DNA of 64,000 nucleotides. It comes from Xylaria sp. FL1777 (lineage: Eukaryota > Ascomycota > Sordariomycetes > Xylariales > Xylariaceae). The translations under genes were made by a program, and so were the position numbers. The notes beneath the pieces were generated by a model that saw nothing but the letters and a program-made list of their open reading frames with translations, did not search any database and was not told the DNA's origin. Shown piece after piece: positions 46,260-60,355 of this stretch (the first letter of the stretch is position 1; each line of letters begins with the position of its first letter). The stretch is from positions 124,001-188,000 of the forward strand of contig MU400536.1 in NCBI GenBank assembly GCA_022578965.1, read 5' to 3'.

Positions 46260-47554
46260 ATGTCAGCAGCGATGAGGCATCCTTCCATGGTCATAGCGCA
46301 TGAGCAGAGCCAGCTGCCTGATCACGAACCCGGTATGACCCATCCTTCTTGCCTCTCTCTTGACGGCCGGAAGTGAGCAATCTGAAGAGGTATAGGCTGA
46401 TTGATCAATAGCAGCGACCAATCCTGCTCTGCTGAAAGGTGATATGATGGCTCCACGCGCCACGCATATAGAGAAGCTTGTGCCGCAAACAATTGGCCAC
46501 CGGGGGTTCAGCGCCGTTGCCCCTGAGAATACCATGGCAAGTTTCAAGGCCGCTACTGAGGCAGGTGTTGAAGCGATTGAGACGGATCTCCATCTTACTC
46601 GTGACGGCGTGGTTGTACTCTGCCATGATGAGACGCTCCAGCGCTGCTACGGTAACAAGGCCAAAGTTCGTGACCTCGACTGGAGCGACATTAGCAAATT
46701 GCGGACGCTTCGTGAACCCCGTCAACCAATGCCCCGACTCATTGACCTACTGGAATACGTGGGCCAGCCCGGGTTAGAGAATATATGGTTAATGCTCGAC
46801 ATCAAGGTAATCTATTCACAGTTGCGTAATTCATCGCTGCCGGCTTTCTAATACCATAGCGGCTGACTGAAATGCTTGTTCAGACGCATGATGACCCCGA
46901 GGAGATGATGAAAAGAACAGCGGAAGCGCTTGCCTCAGTGTCTAGTACTAGACCTTGGAACACTAGGGTTACACCTTGCTGTTGGAGCGTAAGCTAGTTC
47001 TCCGTTTTCCAAGAAACTCCTTATGACCTAGCATAGAACTAAATACTCGTCAGGCAACATATATTAAGCTTAGCATGACGTATCTTCCTGGATACCCTAT
47101 CACGCACGTTGGATTTTCCACCACCTACGCGCGCTATTTTAAAGATATCCCCAACATATCTTTTAGCATGATACAGCAAACCCTAGCTTCGTCATCAGGT
47201 CGACGTTTCCTGCGAGATATGAAGCAGTTAGGTGTTCCCATTCACGTGTGGACTGTAAACAAAGAGAGCTGGATGGAGTCCAGTATTCAAGGAGGGATTT
47301 CTGGTGTTATCACAGACGAGGTTGCTTTGTTCCATGAAGTGTGTAGTCAGATGGGCAATGTTGAAGGCCAGATACCAGCCACTAGCAAGCATCATAGAAA
47401 GACGGCAAGACTGGGCTCCTGGTTTCTGTGCCGAACGGTACGGTTCTGGGGTGAGATGGCCGTATTCCATCTTCTCGGCACCCTATTTATAGCTAGAGAA
47501 TGGCTGAGGCATGGGTCAGTAAGTCACCACATCAGCAGAGTATTGGATGGGTGA
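46260..47554 (+). CDS. Glycerophosphodiester phosphodiesterase-domain protein, PGC1-like phospholipase C
   Basis: Likely hydrolyses phosphatidylglycerol or related phosphodiesters at a lipid droplet or mitochondrial/ER membrane, as yeast Pgc1 does. Four exons (46260-46332, 46412-46806, 46884-46988, 47054-47554; introns 79, 77, 65 nt) give 357 aa. Catalytic GDPD residues are present: GHRG with His54, then ENT, ETDLH with Glu81 and Asp83, and CHDETL with His96. LMLDIK follows. The C-terminal part has GYPITHVGFSTTYARYF and IHVWTVNKESWM, the conserved terminal beta strand. A hydrophobic C-terminal segment (MAVFHLLGTLFIAREWL) matches the single tail helix of Pgc1. The 73-nt first exon is inferred from a clean phase-1 splice; an alternative start is Met36 or Met37 in exon 2. 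Confidence 0.85.
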
Positions 47555-49524
47555 AATTGGCTCCTCTACAAAGATTCCATTCAGGAGAAGAACGATGAGC
47601 AACAACCAATTCAGGTAACATTTCATAGGAAGGTTACTGTATCCTTTGGGCACAAGTTCCCAAATCAAGCAATCCGCGACTCATTACAGACCTTACTATA
47701 CAGGTACAGCAGAAGGGAAATCTCTGGTGCTGGCCACTCAGCAACATGCTCCGCAGCACACGGGATGCACAATGAGCTGGAACTAATAGCTCTCTCTCTC
47801 TAGACACGGAGGGTGGCAGTGTTAACCTAAAGTATATTTGAATCTGCGCAATTCCCTCCAAATGGTATAGAGCTACCAGCATACACTCAGGCAGTGCTTG
47901 TCAGTATCTCGAGCTTACGGAATATTCAATGTTGTACTCGGGATCCTATTCTAAAACTGGTATAATCTACTCTCTACAATTATGATGCACCCTTCAGCAT
48001 TAAGATCTGCTAGGCAGGATCGAAGCCACTTGGCAGCCTCACATGAGACCATTTTATGTGCTTAATCCAGAATGCTATGTCGGCTGCAGTTTACATACCC
48101 AGATGCGCAGAGGTTGTCCTCCTATAGAGAGTGGAGCAGTCCAGGGCTATCAGCTACCACGAATGAGGAAATGAATAGTTGAGGGGATGAGGGATGAAAT
48201 GATGATATCTGATCTTGATATTCGGCATGTCATTGGTCTAAGTAGAGCGAGCTTGAAACCCAAGAACCTCGTGGTCATTATTGGCGAGACGTGCATAATC
48301 GCAACATCCCACCCACTGCTTGGTCTTTCGGGTTTGATTTCGAAGCCGAACGCAGCTACACAGTTTTATCGTTATCTCGGTTGCTATTTAGCGCGAGCAA
48401 TCAAGCTTATAGACTTGATGTCGCATTTCTCTGCGGATCTGATGGCCAATCGGAAGGGCCCCACGTCTGCCGCCGGGCTACAGCACGACTCTCGCAGCAA
48501 ATATTCCGTATAGCTGACTGAAGTGGCAGTCGGTGACCAAAAGGCACGAACATCAACCTTGCATTCCTATAATAAGAAGACTGCGGTAGTTCGTGCAGTA
48601 AGGCTGCAGGGGTGGTGATCGTTAACCAGGCCAAGTATCAGTGAGGTACGGCCTTTCATTGGGCAATGCTACCTCAAATACGAGCCCCCTGGGCAAATCA
48701 ATCAACTGCCGTTCGAGGAATCTCTCGCTCTCCGCCCATGCCGTGTACCCCCAGGCTTGGATAAGTCGTTCGCAGCTTGGGCTTATTCTAGCATCTAAGC
48801 CCCCAGCAGACAGTTAACACGCAGGAACGCGCTCTCGCTCCCTTCCATCCGGCTTAACCCTGTCATGTATGTATCTTGATCGCATCTCCTCGTGACCTTC
48901 TGCATACCGGGCATGGTCACGAGCTGCTCCTGGGCAGTACTACGCAGTATGTATAGGTGTGCACCACAAGCAAAATTGAATATCATCCCAGCGGAAGCCC
49001 AAAATCCAGGTTGTCTTCTGCCTTCTGTCCGATGTGCAACGATAAGCCTTTAACTACGAACAGGATCCCGCCGTGCAAGGACCCTACCGGTGGCCTATTC
49101 TCGTAATTCCCGCTTTCAAGACTCATATCAGCGGAAATTAACCGAGTCCTGTCTAGTTATCTCGGCCCCCGAAGACTATAAATGGCTCTTACGCTTGGCA
49201 TATGCAACAGAGTATTACATCGTTGTTCGATTACCAAGCTTTACCTGCCCTCCTTGTATATCGTCATGGTATGACGCGGTGCCAAGCTGGCCGTTCAAGA
49301 GGACACGATGCGGTGACCCCCGGAGGCCTCATGATTACAGCATAGGAACCAGCCCCAGATCGGAGAACCGCGGGATCCTAAGAACTCGGACTTGGTCTAC
49401 CGCAAGGAACTCGTAGCGACAGCAACGTCACGATTATGGTCTACAGCAAGAGGCTTGGGAGGGCAAAGTTTCAATTATGGCCTTGATCTACAGCATGACG
49501 CAAACCCTTACTCCAAATCTCGCT
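47555..49524. other. 2-kb intergenic space
   Basis: 3' flanks of two convergent genes. ORFs at 48187-48513 and 49090-49416 show no recognisable features. Nothing else was seen. Confidence 0.45.
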
Positions 49525-50165
49525 CTAGGCCCAGTTCTTCTGCTTTTTGGCCCGAGGAGCTTTCTCCACAGTGGATTCGTCATCCTCATCATCATTCTCG
49601 TACTGCTCCTCCTGCTCTCGCTCGCGCTTCTGGGGAGCTCGCTTCTTGCCTCGACGGCCTGGAGTCGGGGGCGGGGCCGGAGCCAAGGCCGGAGCCGGCG
49701 CAACAGCATCATCACCATTCGCGCCACTTCCGAGCACGTGAGAGTACTGGTTCTGGAAGTTCTTTAGGATGAACTTGGACCATCGCTGGCTGGTAAGTCG
49801 CCACAGGTTAGCATATTCAACGTGCGCAGTTGAGATCGTACGATGGATTTACCTGATGCCGGTCCACTATAACGCACCGAGTTAGTTTATCAGTGCTTTT
49901 GTGTATGACACGGGAACACGCTCGGAAGGCGTGGGAATTTCCAAAGATAAGGCTCGCTCCCGAAAGGGTGCTTTTAATCTGAGGACGTGGCGAAAGGAAG
50001 GAATCAACCCCAAGAGTTACTTACGGTAGCATCCTTATATCCCATATTTGCCATGAATTTCTCAGCCTTCACCCAAGTCTCTTTGGAAATAGTGTTGGAT
50101 CCGTGCTCTGCCATACGCATAGCCAGGAGCAGGTCACGCTCCGCTTTGTCGTCCCACTTAGGCAT
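49525..50165 (-). CDS. Small charged fungal protein with Myb-like N-terminal helices
   Basis: Three exons: 50165-50025, a 14-nt microexon 49866-49853 and 49789-49525 (introns 158 and 63 nt), giving 139 aa. The N-terminus, MPKWDDKAERDLLLAMRMAE, continues through SKETWVKAEKFMANMGYKDA and TWTGISQRWSKFILKNF. It has the Trp-spaced helical look of a divergent Myb/SANT-type unit like other short fungal proteins starting with a W-DDKADRDLL motif. The second half is low complexity: an Ala/Pro run, then KRAPQKREREQEEQ, an acidic stretch NDDEDDES and a basic end RAKKQKNWA that could be a nuclear signal. The microexon supplies WTGI and joins in phase. A DNA-binding or chromatin role is only a suggestion. 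Confidence 0.75.
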
Positions 50166-53100
50166 TGCTATCGTGATGGGTGGTGGCCTGGGGTGTGCCT
50201 TCGATCTTTCTTCGATTAAGGTTTTTATGCGGGCGTATATAGACAGCCTGCACTGATGGATGTGTCAGGTACTAGTCAAGAGGCAATAAAGGTAGGATGG
50301 GAGGTTGGGGTTCGTGGACCAGATATGAGAAGAGTGAGAAGGCAACACCGACACCGAAGACGTCCAGAACCCGGTAGTTGGTGCAGAATCAACTCGCCTA
50401 ACGCAGGCACACGCCAAACTAACATAAACATGAGATGGCAAAAGGGGAATGCGACTTACCAAGGTGGCGTGTAGCCGTGAGGATGGGAATAATGTGTGAG
50501 GTGGTAGGAGTGGTGTTGTTGTTTCTAGAATGGGAACAACTCGAAGGAGAGAGCAGTGTTGTTTTGAAAACAACTTCAAGACTAGCAGGGGAGAATAAAG
50601 GAGGAAGGCACGAAGGTGGGTAGACAAGTAACATGTAACTACCTACTGCGATTGTTGTGGCGATGATGTGGACAACTCGGACGGTCGTTGTTTGCAGAAA
50701 GGGGGACGAAGGCGTGTATCCGTGCCTTTGGTTAGTCGGTGCAGCTCCCTATCTGTAGTAACGAAGACCAGGTGTTGGCAGGAGCATATGGCTTTTAAAG
50801 ATCCAGATTCAGAGTTGACGCGTTATACGGGCAGTTATCAAGGAGTGAGTATTGTGCTAAGGGCGAAGAGGTACATGTAGAGTAGATACTTTCTGGCAGG
50901 TACGGAAACTACATGAAGATTATATTATTCTTTCGTAAAGTACTGGGTTTATATATCTACCCTCTCTACTCTGAGCCGTTGCATAGCAACACGTCTCTCT
51001 TCAACAGTCACGTTTCCGTGTAGTCGTTACTAAGAGCCGCCTCCCCTGGTCGCGTCAATGAAGGTAGTGAGCCCCTCCCCGTGATGTTAGGGAAAGACCC
51101 AGCTCGTCAACTGAGTAAAAATGACAGGACCAATGTACCAAGACATGTATCTAAGTCAAGAGACCACAAGGCGATATTAACGATAACATTGCTATGGAGA
51201 AAGGGGCTATCTCTGGGAAGTCCCAGGCTAGGGCTTCAGCCGAAGCTCTATATCCCAGTATATTTCCTTCAGAAACTTCTTAGAAATGTCTAAGAACTTC
51301 TCAGGCAACGCAGGATGGAGATGTCTTGTGACTTGAAGGCTGGGAAGTGCTGGTGTTGAAGAAGGGCGTTTAGGGTAGGATAACTGATGAGATGTGGTTG
51401 CCACAATGCTGTGCCTGTCATAAAAGGAAGTAGCATGTATACAATCAAGATTTTGTATCCGCAAAAGAACATTAAATATAACTTATACCTATAGTTGACT
51501 GTTCTATGCGGATGTTAAATCTCAAGGAGATACCCCCCACCCACATGGTTGTAACTGCATTTAGAAAACAGAAGTCCTTTTAGTTAAACACACAAAACTA
51601 ATTATCTTTAGTTATATGTCCATACGAGTTCACTGGAGTAGCTTGTAGTCGAATGAAATATATAATAGCTTATTTCGTTCCGCTACTCTAGTTATATAAG
51701 GAGGGTGGGCAGACCTTATGAAACACAGTATATGCGATAAATTCTTGACTTGCTTCGCCCTCAATAGTCCGGGAGGTGAGAGGCTATGTTTTTTCTATAA
51801 TATTCTAGCAGCCTTCTTGTGACTATCTAGGAAATGAATTACTGGATTTAACCACAACCTATTGTCAAGACTTACTAAGAATTGGTCTCTTGACAGTGTT
51901 AAGGGTGTCTTTTACTTGCTTTGCCTTTGTCCTGTTACATTTTTCTCTCTTTTATTCATTCTCTTTCTCTATTTATTTTATATAAACTAACAGCAGAAAT
52001 GAAGTGATTTTTATTCACTGTATTAATCTATGCTTTGCTAAAACCACCACAAGAATTCGGTGAACTTCTGCTTGATAAGAAGTTACGACGTGGTGCTTTT
52101 GGTAACAAAGAGAAAAATAACATAGATCACGGACAAATATATGCAGTGTTCGACACTGTCATAATATCATCATAGACCTAGAGTATCCACCACTAGGAAC
52201 CTTTCAAATCTGCACGTATAAGTTAATGCTTAGAAGCTGCTAGAATTTAATTGTTACAAATTTCAAACCTCGTATCGATTGCTCCTTACGACACGCTGTA
52301 CTTTTTCGATCTACTATATTTATCAAAGATAGAAACCTGATACTCGTCTCGAACACGGCTTGCATGACTATGTATCAGCACTGTATCTATGTTAGTAATA
52401 TCGGACCAGCAAAATGATATATAGTATTGAACGCCTTAGATGCGGTCTAGATCAAGAAATGTATAGCCATAATATTCCACGACCGCACTTACAATTACCT
52501 CAAAGACACTTAGATATAATGAAAATCGGTTAAGGCACCGAAAATTCAAATAATACAATGCTAGCAACATGTCAGAGGTTATTGTCCCGGAGTGAATGGG
52601 TAGCCCGTACGCAGTCACATAGCAGGTAGTAAAGGGGTCAGTAGCCGGTACGTTGGTCAATTGGCCCCTAGCCTTCCCAATGGTAGTTGGTGGGAATGGC
52701 CCATATATATACACCAAGCCCACTATATAGACCCTAGGGGTCTATATGTGACTATATCGCCTGACACAACCATACGGCACGAATAAGTTAATACCACAAT
52801 GTTCTACTAGTTATGGCAGTCATTTCTAGTATCTTCAACTGTTAGAATGACTATAGAAACTCGATGCATGTTGCACGTGATTGAGATATCACTTATAACC
52901 AAGCGCAGCATCCGAAACGTCATCGCTTTCCCACAGCCACCACGATTCTTACACGCATTATACGTGCTTTATGGTTTTACCAGTAAGAAAGGAAGAAAAT
53001 AAGATGGTCCTATCCAGCACTCATGTCGAGGGCCGAGTCTACGAGGTTACGTCGTGATAATCTAGATGATTTCCTTAGCATTAGACTCTTTCTGTTCCTA

Positions 53101-54273
53101 AGACGCGTTCGTATGAGACCGATGACCGGACATTGTGTTTTTAATGCTACAATTGGAAACAAATTCGAGTCTAGGCATGGCCTCGAGATCCATTAATACA
53201 CATGTTTGCTGCACATGAGAAGACTATCTGCGAATAGAGAGAAGACTGCTCAGCCCTGAAAGGTGGTATGTAGCGCAAGAGCGCCACGATTTAACATAGC
53301 GGCACCGGTTCCGCATCACGCTCACCATCCATCATGAGATCGCCGCCATAGCGCCAAACTCCACACCCTCGTTGTCCAATGAGTCGTCCTGGCCCAATGA
53401 ATGTTGGGAGGGGGGACCGCCACACATGAGCATCAATCCAATAGAGCCTTGTAAGGTAGATAGTCATACAAGACATCATGTGGCTTCTAGACCACTCCTT
53501 TTGGGCGCCCTTCGTACGGCTCTGCCATGCGATCTTACCAAGGTGCAAACTCGAGGTAGGCTGAGATGGAAATCCCTAACTTGGCAATCACTTGGCACTC
53601 AAAACTGCGCTTATATTATTAACAGGCAAGCATTAAGTGGCGTAGGCCTCTTCACCAAACTAGGACTTCTCATCTTCAAATAGGTGCTTTTGAGTTGTAC
53701 AGGTGCAACTATCACTTTGCCCATTCCTGGTTATGTTGATGATAGGAGGTGCCCTTGATGACGTAGTCTCCCGGTAATTATCAACTATGCATAATCAGCC
53801 ACTTTCCAGCGTGGCATCCCGCAGTATATTTTTGGCCTCCAAATCGTTCCATACTTACCTATTCGATATTTTACTATGTACATGGTAGTCGACGTTTGGG
53901 ATAGGTACTAGGAGATCAGACCGTGGGGCGGAGTGGCGTCTATAATGTAACCCGAGTGCGAGTATGCCTTGCTAATTCTCTCCTTTTCCTTGTGATTATA
54001 GGACGCTAACTTACATGTATTCCCTCACGTGGCTTTACCATTCAATCTGATCCTGTAGATTTGAACTCATCCCGGTATTACTCAAGTTCACGACACACTA
54101 GGTATTTATTTTATGTCTTCGCTGTACCGGTAGCTTACCACCTGCTAGTTAAAGTCACTCAGTCCGACCCATCCATGTCCTAGAACCTGAACCGTGACAT
54201 GAATATCTACACTGCAGTGCTTGTAGCAGGGAGTTCCACGTTGAATATGATATCCAAGTGGTGAGCTAATCTT
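50166..54273. other. 4.1-kb AT-rich gene-poor stretch
   Basis: No supportable gene. The first 500 bases are promoter and leader of the small charged-protein gene. The block at about 51480-52900 is strongly AT-rich and resembles decayed repeat DNA. A near-perfect palindrome with 10-bp arms sits at 52725-52747. A 103-codon ORF at 53372-53683 has no features. Confidence 0.45.
52725..52747. repeat. Inverted repeat, 10-bp arms, 3-nt spacer
   Basis: ATATAGACCC, then TAG, then GGGTCTATAT: a perfect 10-bp hairpin within AT-rich non-coding DNA. Confidence 0.9.
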
Positions 54274-54744
54274 CTATTGCCCTTTCTGCTGAGGAGTTTC
54301 CTGAGGAGTTGTCTGGGGCTTGATGATATAACCATTGTTCAAGGCCCCAGTCCTACGCAGAAATCTTCCCCAAACTCCAAGGTTGTTCAATCGTAACCCC
54401 GCGACGAAGATAGCGTCATGGGGTGGCACAGCTCCTCCCACTGCAATGGCCTGGTCCTCATTTTCGTTCACGTATAAGTCCCAGCTATCGGGGTCTGTGC
54501 TGGGAGGACCGAGATGGAATGACAAATAGTCCTCGTGATCTAACAATACATCTTTGTCGGCGATGGTTACTTGGTGTTGTCAGGATCTTGGTCACTTACT
54601 TTCTTTGATTTCCTCGTCGGTCTTGATGGTGCAAGAGTTAGATGTGGTATCGTAGACCAGCGCCCGCTGTTTCAAGCAACAACGACGTGGCTTTTCCGAG
54701 TTATTATCGGTAGGCATGGGTGATGCCTGATTTTTCGAGTCCAT
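54274..54744 (-). CDS. Small orphan protein, unrecognised
   Basis: Exons 54744-54600 and 54551-54274 around a 48-nt intron (GTAAGT...AAAG) give 140 aa. It begins MDSKNQASPMPTDNNSEKPR, with a vicinal Cys pair (RRCCLK). The middle reads LLDHEDYLSFHLGPPSTD and DLYVNENEDQAIAVGG. The C-terminal tail is polar and Gln/Thr-rich (PQTTPQETPQQKGQ). There is no signal peptide or membrane segment. I recognise no family. Support is the clean intron, a single long frame and gene-like codon use within a gene-poor region. A lineage-specific gene is the best guess. Confidence 0.55.
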
Positions 54745-56148
54745 GATATGAATTCGCAATGACGGAAGAAGGTCTTTGATGTACTGGGTATGTTAATATT
54801 GATGAGGCTCAATGGGCTGCTATATATATCGTCGTAGAGCTACCCTTTGCCCCCGAAACTGGAATGTTTCCAATGGTGCGGCAGACAAACTTCAGTCTAT
54901 ACAGGGCTATCTTGCTGTTACGTGGCATGTGAGTGACGTGCCATACGGTATACCTAATCTATTGGTACATAACAAGTGGTGAACCCGGCTGTGTCTATCC
55001 CTTCAGGGAGGGTTTCACATCATCGCCACGCTGTTGACTTACTATAATACAATTGGACCCTTCTCTGTAGTAGGGTGAAAGATGTATTGGCTTCCTTTTT
55101 CTCTTGTACCACTGCACTGAGTTGTCTTTTTCCGGTCGTCAGCTGCCCAATAGTGGCGCCTCTTATGCTTTAGCATCGATAAAAGTGCGAACTGATTAGG
55201 TATACTATATTAATGCATGAGGCTCTCAGCTGCCTACTGCTTACATGACTACCTGTAGTCATTAGTGCTCCTAAGCTAGAAAACTGATTTTCGCGAAGCA
55301 CACTCATGGCAAGGCTCTGCCGTAGATGTTAGGCTATACAGAGATATATAACTCAGCTTAGGCGTACATAGATTGGTGACTTTGAATCTCGACACTTTGC
55401 CATCACCCTTTCGTTTAATTGTCATCGCGCATGTTGAGGGCGAGACAGCCTGGCACGACTTCGTTTAAACCCCTTATAAAGAAGCTTTTGTAATTACACA
55501 TTCGTGTTGGCTTAGCTACCTGAATCAAAAGGGCTAGTCCATCAACAACTACACTAGACCTTCACAGATCTATGTGCGGATTACTACAAACGCGCCTGGG
55601 CCATAATTCTAGAAAATTGCATCAAGCTTCGGTTCGTGAATCCTCATTATCAAGTTGCTTCTGATGTTAAAAGACGGAGGAAGTGTTAGAGAATACTAGA
55701 GCCTTCTAGTTCTTCAGTATTTGATGCAAATAATCCGAGATCTCGAGATTTCCGGGGATAGAACAACCAAATCGAGCTTTCACCGTTGCGACAAGTCTGA
55801 TAATTCAATTACCAGGTTTGGATAATTTAGATAATCCGACGGGATGCAGCCCCTCCTTGCCCTGTCATTACTTTGACTATATAGGTGGATAAACCCCATC
55901 GTAGACAAGCGAGCTAGGGCTGCAAGGGAGGACGAATACTGGATATGCCATTTTGATGCCGTGTACACTCTCTAGGACAACACTCGATATCATGGTCCAA
56001 GATTACTGAAATCGGTTATGCGCCGAGTACGTATATCCTGACTAACTTACGGACGAAGTAGCTCGGACCAGCCTCGTGGTATTGAAGTCTAATCCTGTCT
56101 CTCTTTGCTATCCTGCTTTCGTCAACGGAAGCCTTCATATTTAGCACC
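54745..56148. other. 1.4-kb intergenic space
   Basis: No gene was seen; AT-rich with short ORFs only. It holds the promoter of the minus-strand orphan at 54744 and the upstream side of the small membrane protein gene. Confidence 0.45.
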
Positions 56149-56598
56149 ATGAAATTACCAGCCTATTCAGTTTCGCTGCGTGACAAAATGTCTATGATTT
56201 ACAAAATAAAAGGAGTGTCTATACACAACCTGGCACACCCCGGAGATAGAGAAAATGGAAGGCTGTCTACGCTACGAACTAATCAAGCAAGCATCCGGTG
56301 GAATATGGGTTTCACGTGGCAAACACCCATGGTGCTTTTAGCCTACTCCGTGATAGCATTTCTCACGGGTGTTACTATTTACGTCACGACGCCCTTATAT
56401 ATAGACGATCCGTCTCTAGGTGGGAAATCTGTGAGTATATCAGCTAAAGGCAGACCTAGCCGAAGCTAACAATATTAGGCCGCAATCTTCTATCTTGTTG
56501 GATTGTTCATTGGAGGATCAGTGTTTGTATGGTGTTCTTCCTGGGCCCACAGATTCGTGAATCTGGATGGGCCATTAGGAGTTTCTCCATCTATATAA
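56149..56598 (+). CDS. Small two-helix membrane protein, unrecognised (possibly partial)
   Basis: Exons 56149-56430 and 56479-56598 around a 48-nt intron (GTGAGT...TTAG) give 133 aa. Two hydrophobic segments are clear, one around residues 60-80 (PMVLLAYSVIAFLTGVTIYV) and one at about 97-113 (IFYLVGLFIGGSVFVW). The N-terminal segment YKIKGVSIHNLAHPGDREN resembles the middle of larger fungal membrane proteins that end with an AYSVxxFLxGLxxYVxTPLY helix. The gene may therefore be the 3' part of a longer or decayed gene. No upstream exon is convincing. Confidence 0.45.
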
Positions 56599-57688
56599 TA
56601 AGGCATAGTTGTAAAGGACTACCTTGGCTAAGGACCTAAGGGATATAAATAGGAGATAGGGAGAACCGAAAGGGCTTAGCACTTCACAACACAACGCATG
56701 TAAAAGATGTTTTATATCGAAAAATTACCATTTACAGCTTAGTTGGTCTTCTCCAGCTTTAGCCCTACAAGCCCATACGTAGTGTCAGGGTCCAGGGTCG
56801 TAGGAGGTTATTGGTGTGAAGATACCTGGCCTGTGAGTTCATGTCAATCGTGACGACATTTCTTGGTACAGTTCGGCAGTGAGTGCAATAGAAACAACTT
56901 CTGGCCTATTCTTCTAGATAATAGGAGATAGTACCCCCGGATATGGCGAACCTGCATCGTATCACTGAGCCTTTAACACATACGTTGCAAGACTGGATAA
57001 TGAACTAGATCACTGAGAGCCTATTAGCATCAACTATTGACTAGGTACACAAATAATTCTAAGCCTTGCCCTTGACGCCGGGCTGTGATATGCGACAAAA
57101 ACAACCTGACCAAGACTTTTTTACAAATTCGCGATCGGAGACAAATGATCGCGTCCTATGATATGTATGGTCCTTCGTTTCCTATCATCCAGCCATCCTT
57201 CACTCATCTCTCATCATTTGGGTATAAAAATCAAACTCCGCTCCCCAGGCCTTCCCTGAAAATCAACTCCAGCCACATGATTTACTTTGGTAATGATATC
57301 TCTTTGCTTCTCGAGTCTGTCCACTATTGCAACGCCACCCTACACCGCCGCTAGGAAAGATAATGTATCGGTGTAATTCTCTGAATACGTGCAGTGTTCA
57401 CCCATTGAGGAATGATCACAGTGTCTCTAAGATAAGCTTATTCTTGGAGGTAGTAGTATGGACGCTAAATCAAAACTCTGTAGTGAGTCTCCGTCGAGCC
57501 GCTCGGATATCGGCACACATCGAAGATATGGAAGGAGCAGAGACTACCTAGGTAGTACGATGGAAGGCGGAACTCGATGGGAAGTAACCTTGAATGGGCC
57601 GAGCATGGAAAGGCTGTCTAAGGACGGGAAGTAAACCCCAAGTTCATGCTCCAAACTAGAATGAAGCCTTTTCCATGCCAAGGGATGC
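56599..57688. other. 1.1-kb intergenic space
   Basis: 3' flanks of two convergent genes; no coding signal recognised. Confidence 0.45.

Positions 57689-60355
<2,667 letters not shown>

Noticed and set aside
48187..48513. 108-codon plus-strand ORF
   Set aside because: No conserved motif, and another frame overlaps almost completely. Probably chance.
50265..50634. Minus-strand ORFs upstream of the small charged-protein gene
   Set aside because: Pyrimidine-rich leader sequence translated by chance, with no link to the true start at 50165.
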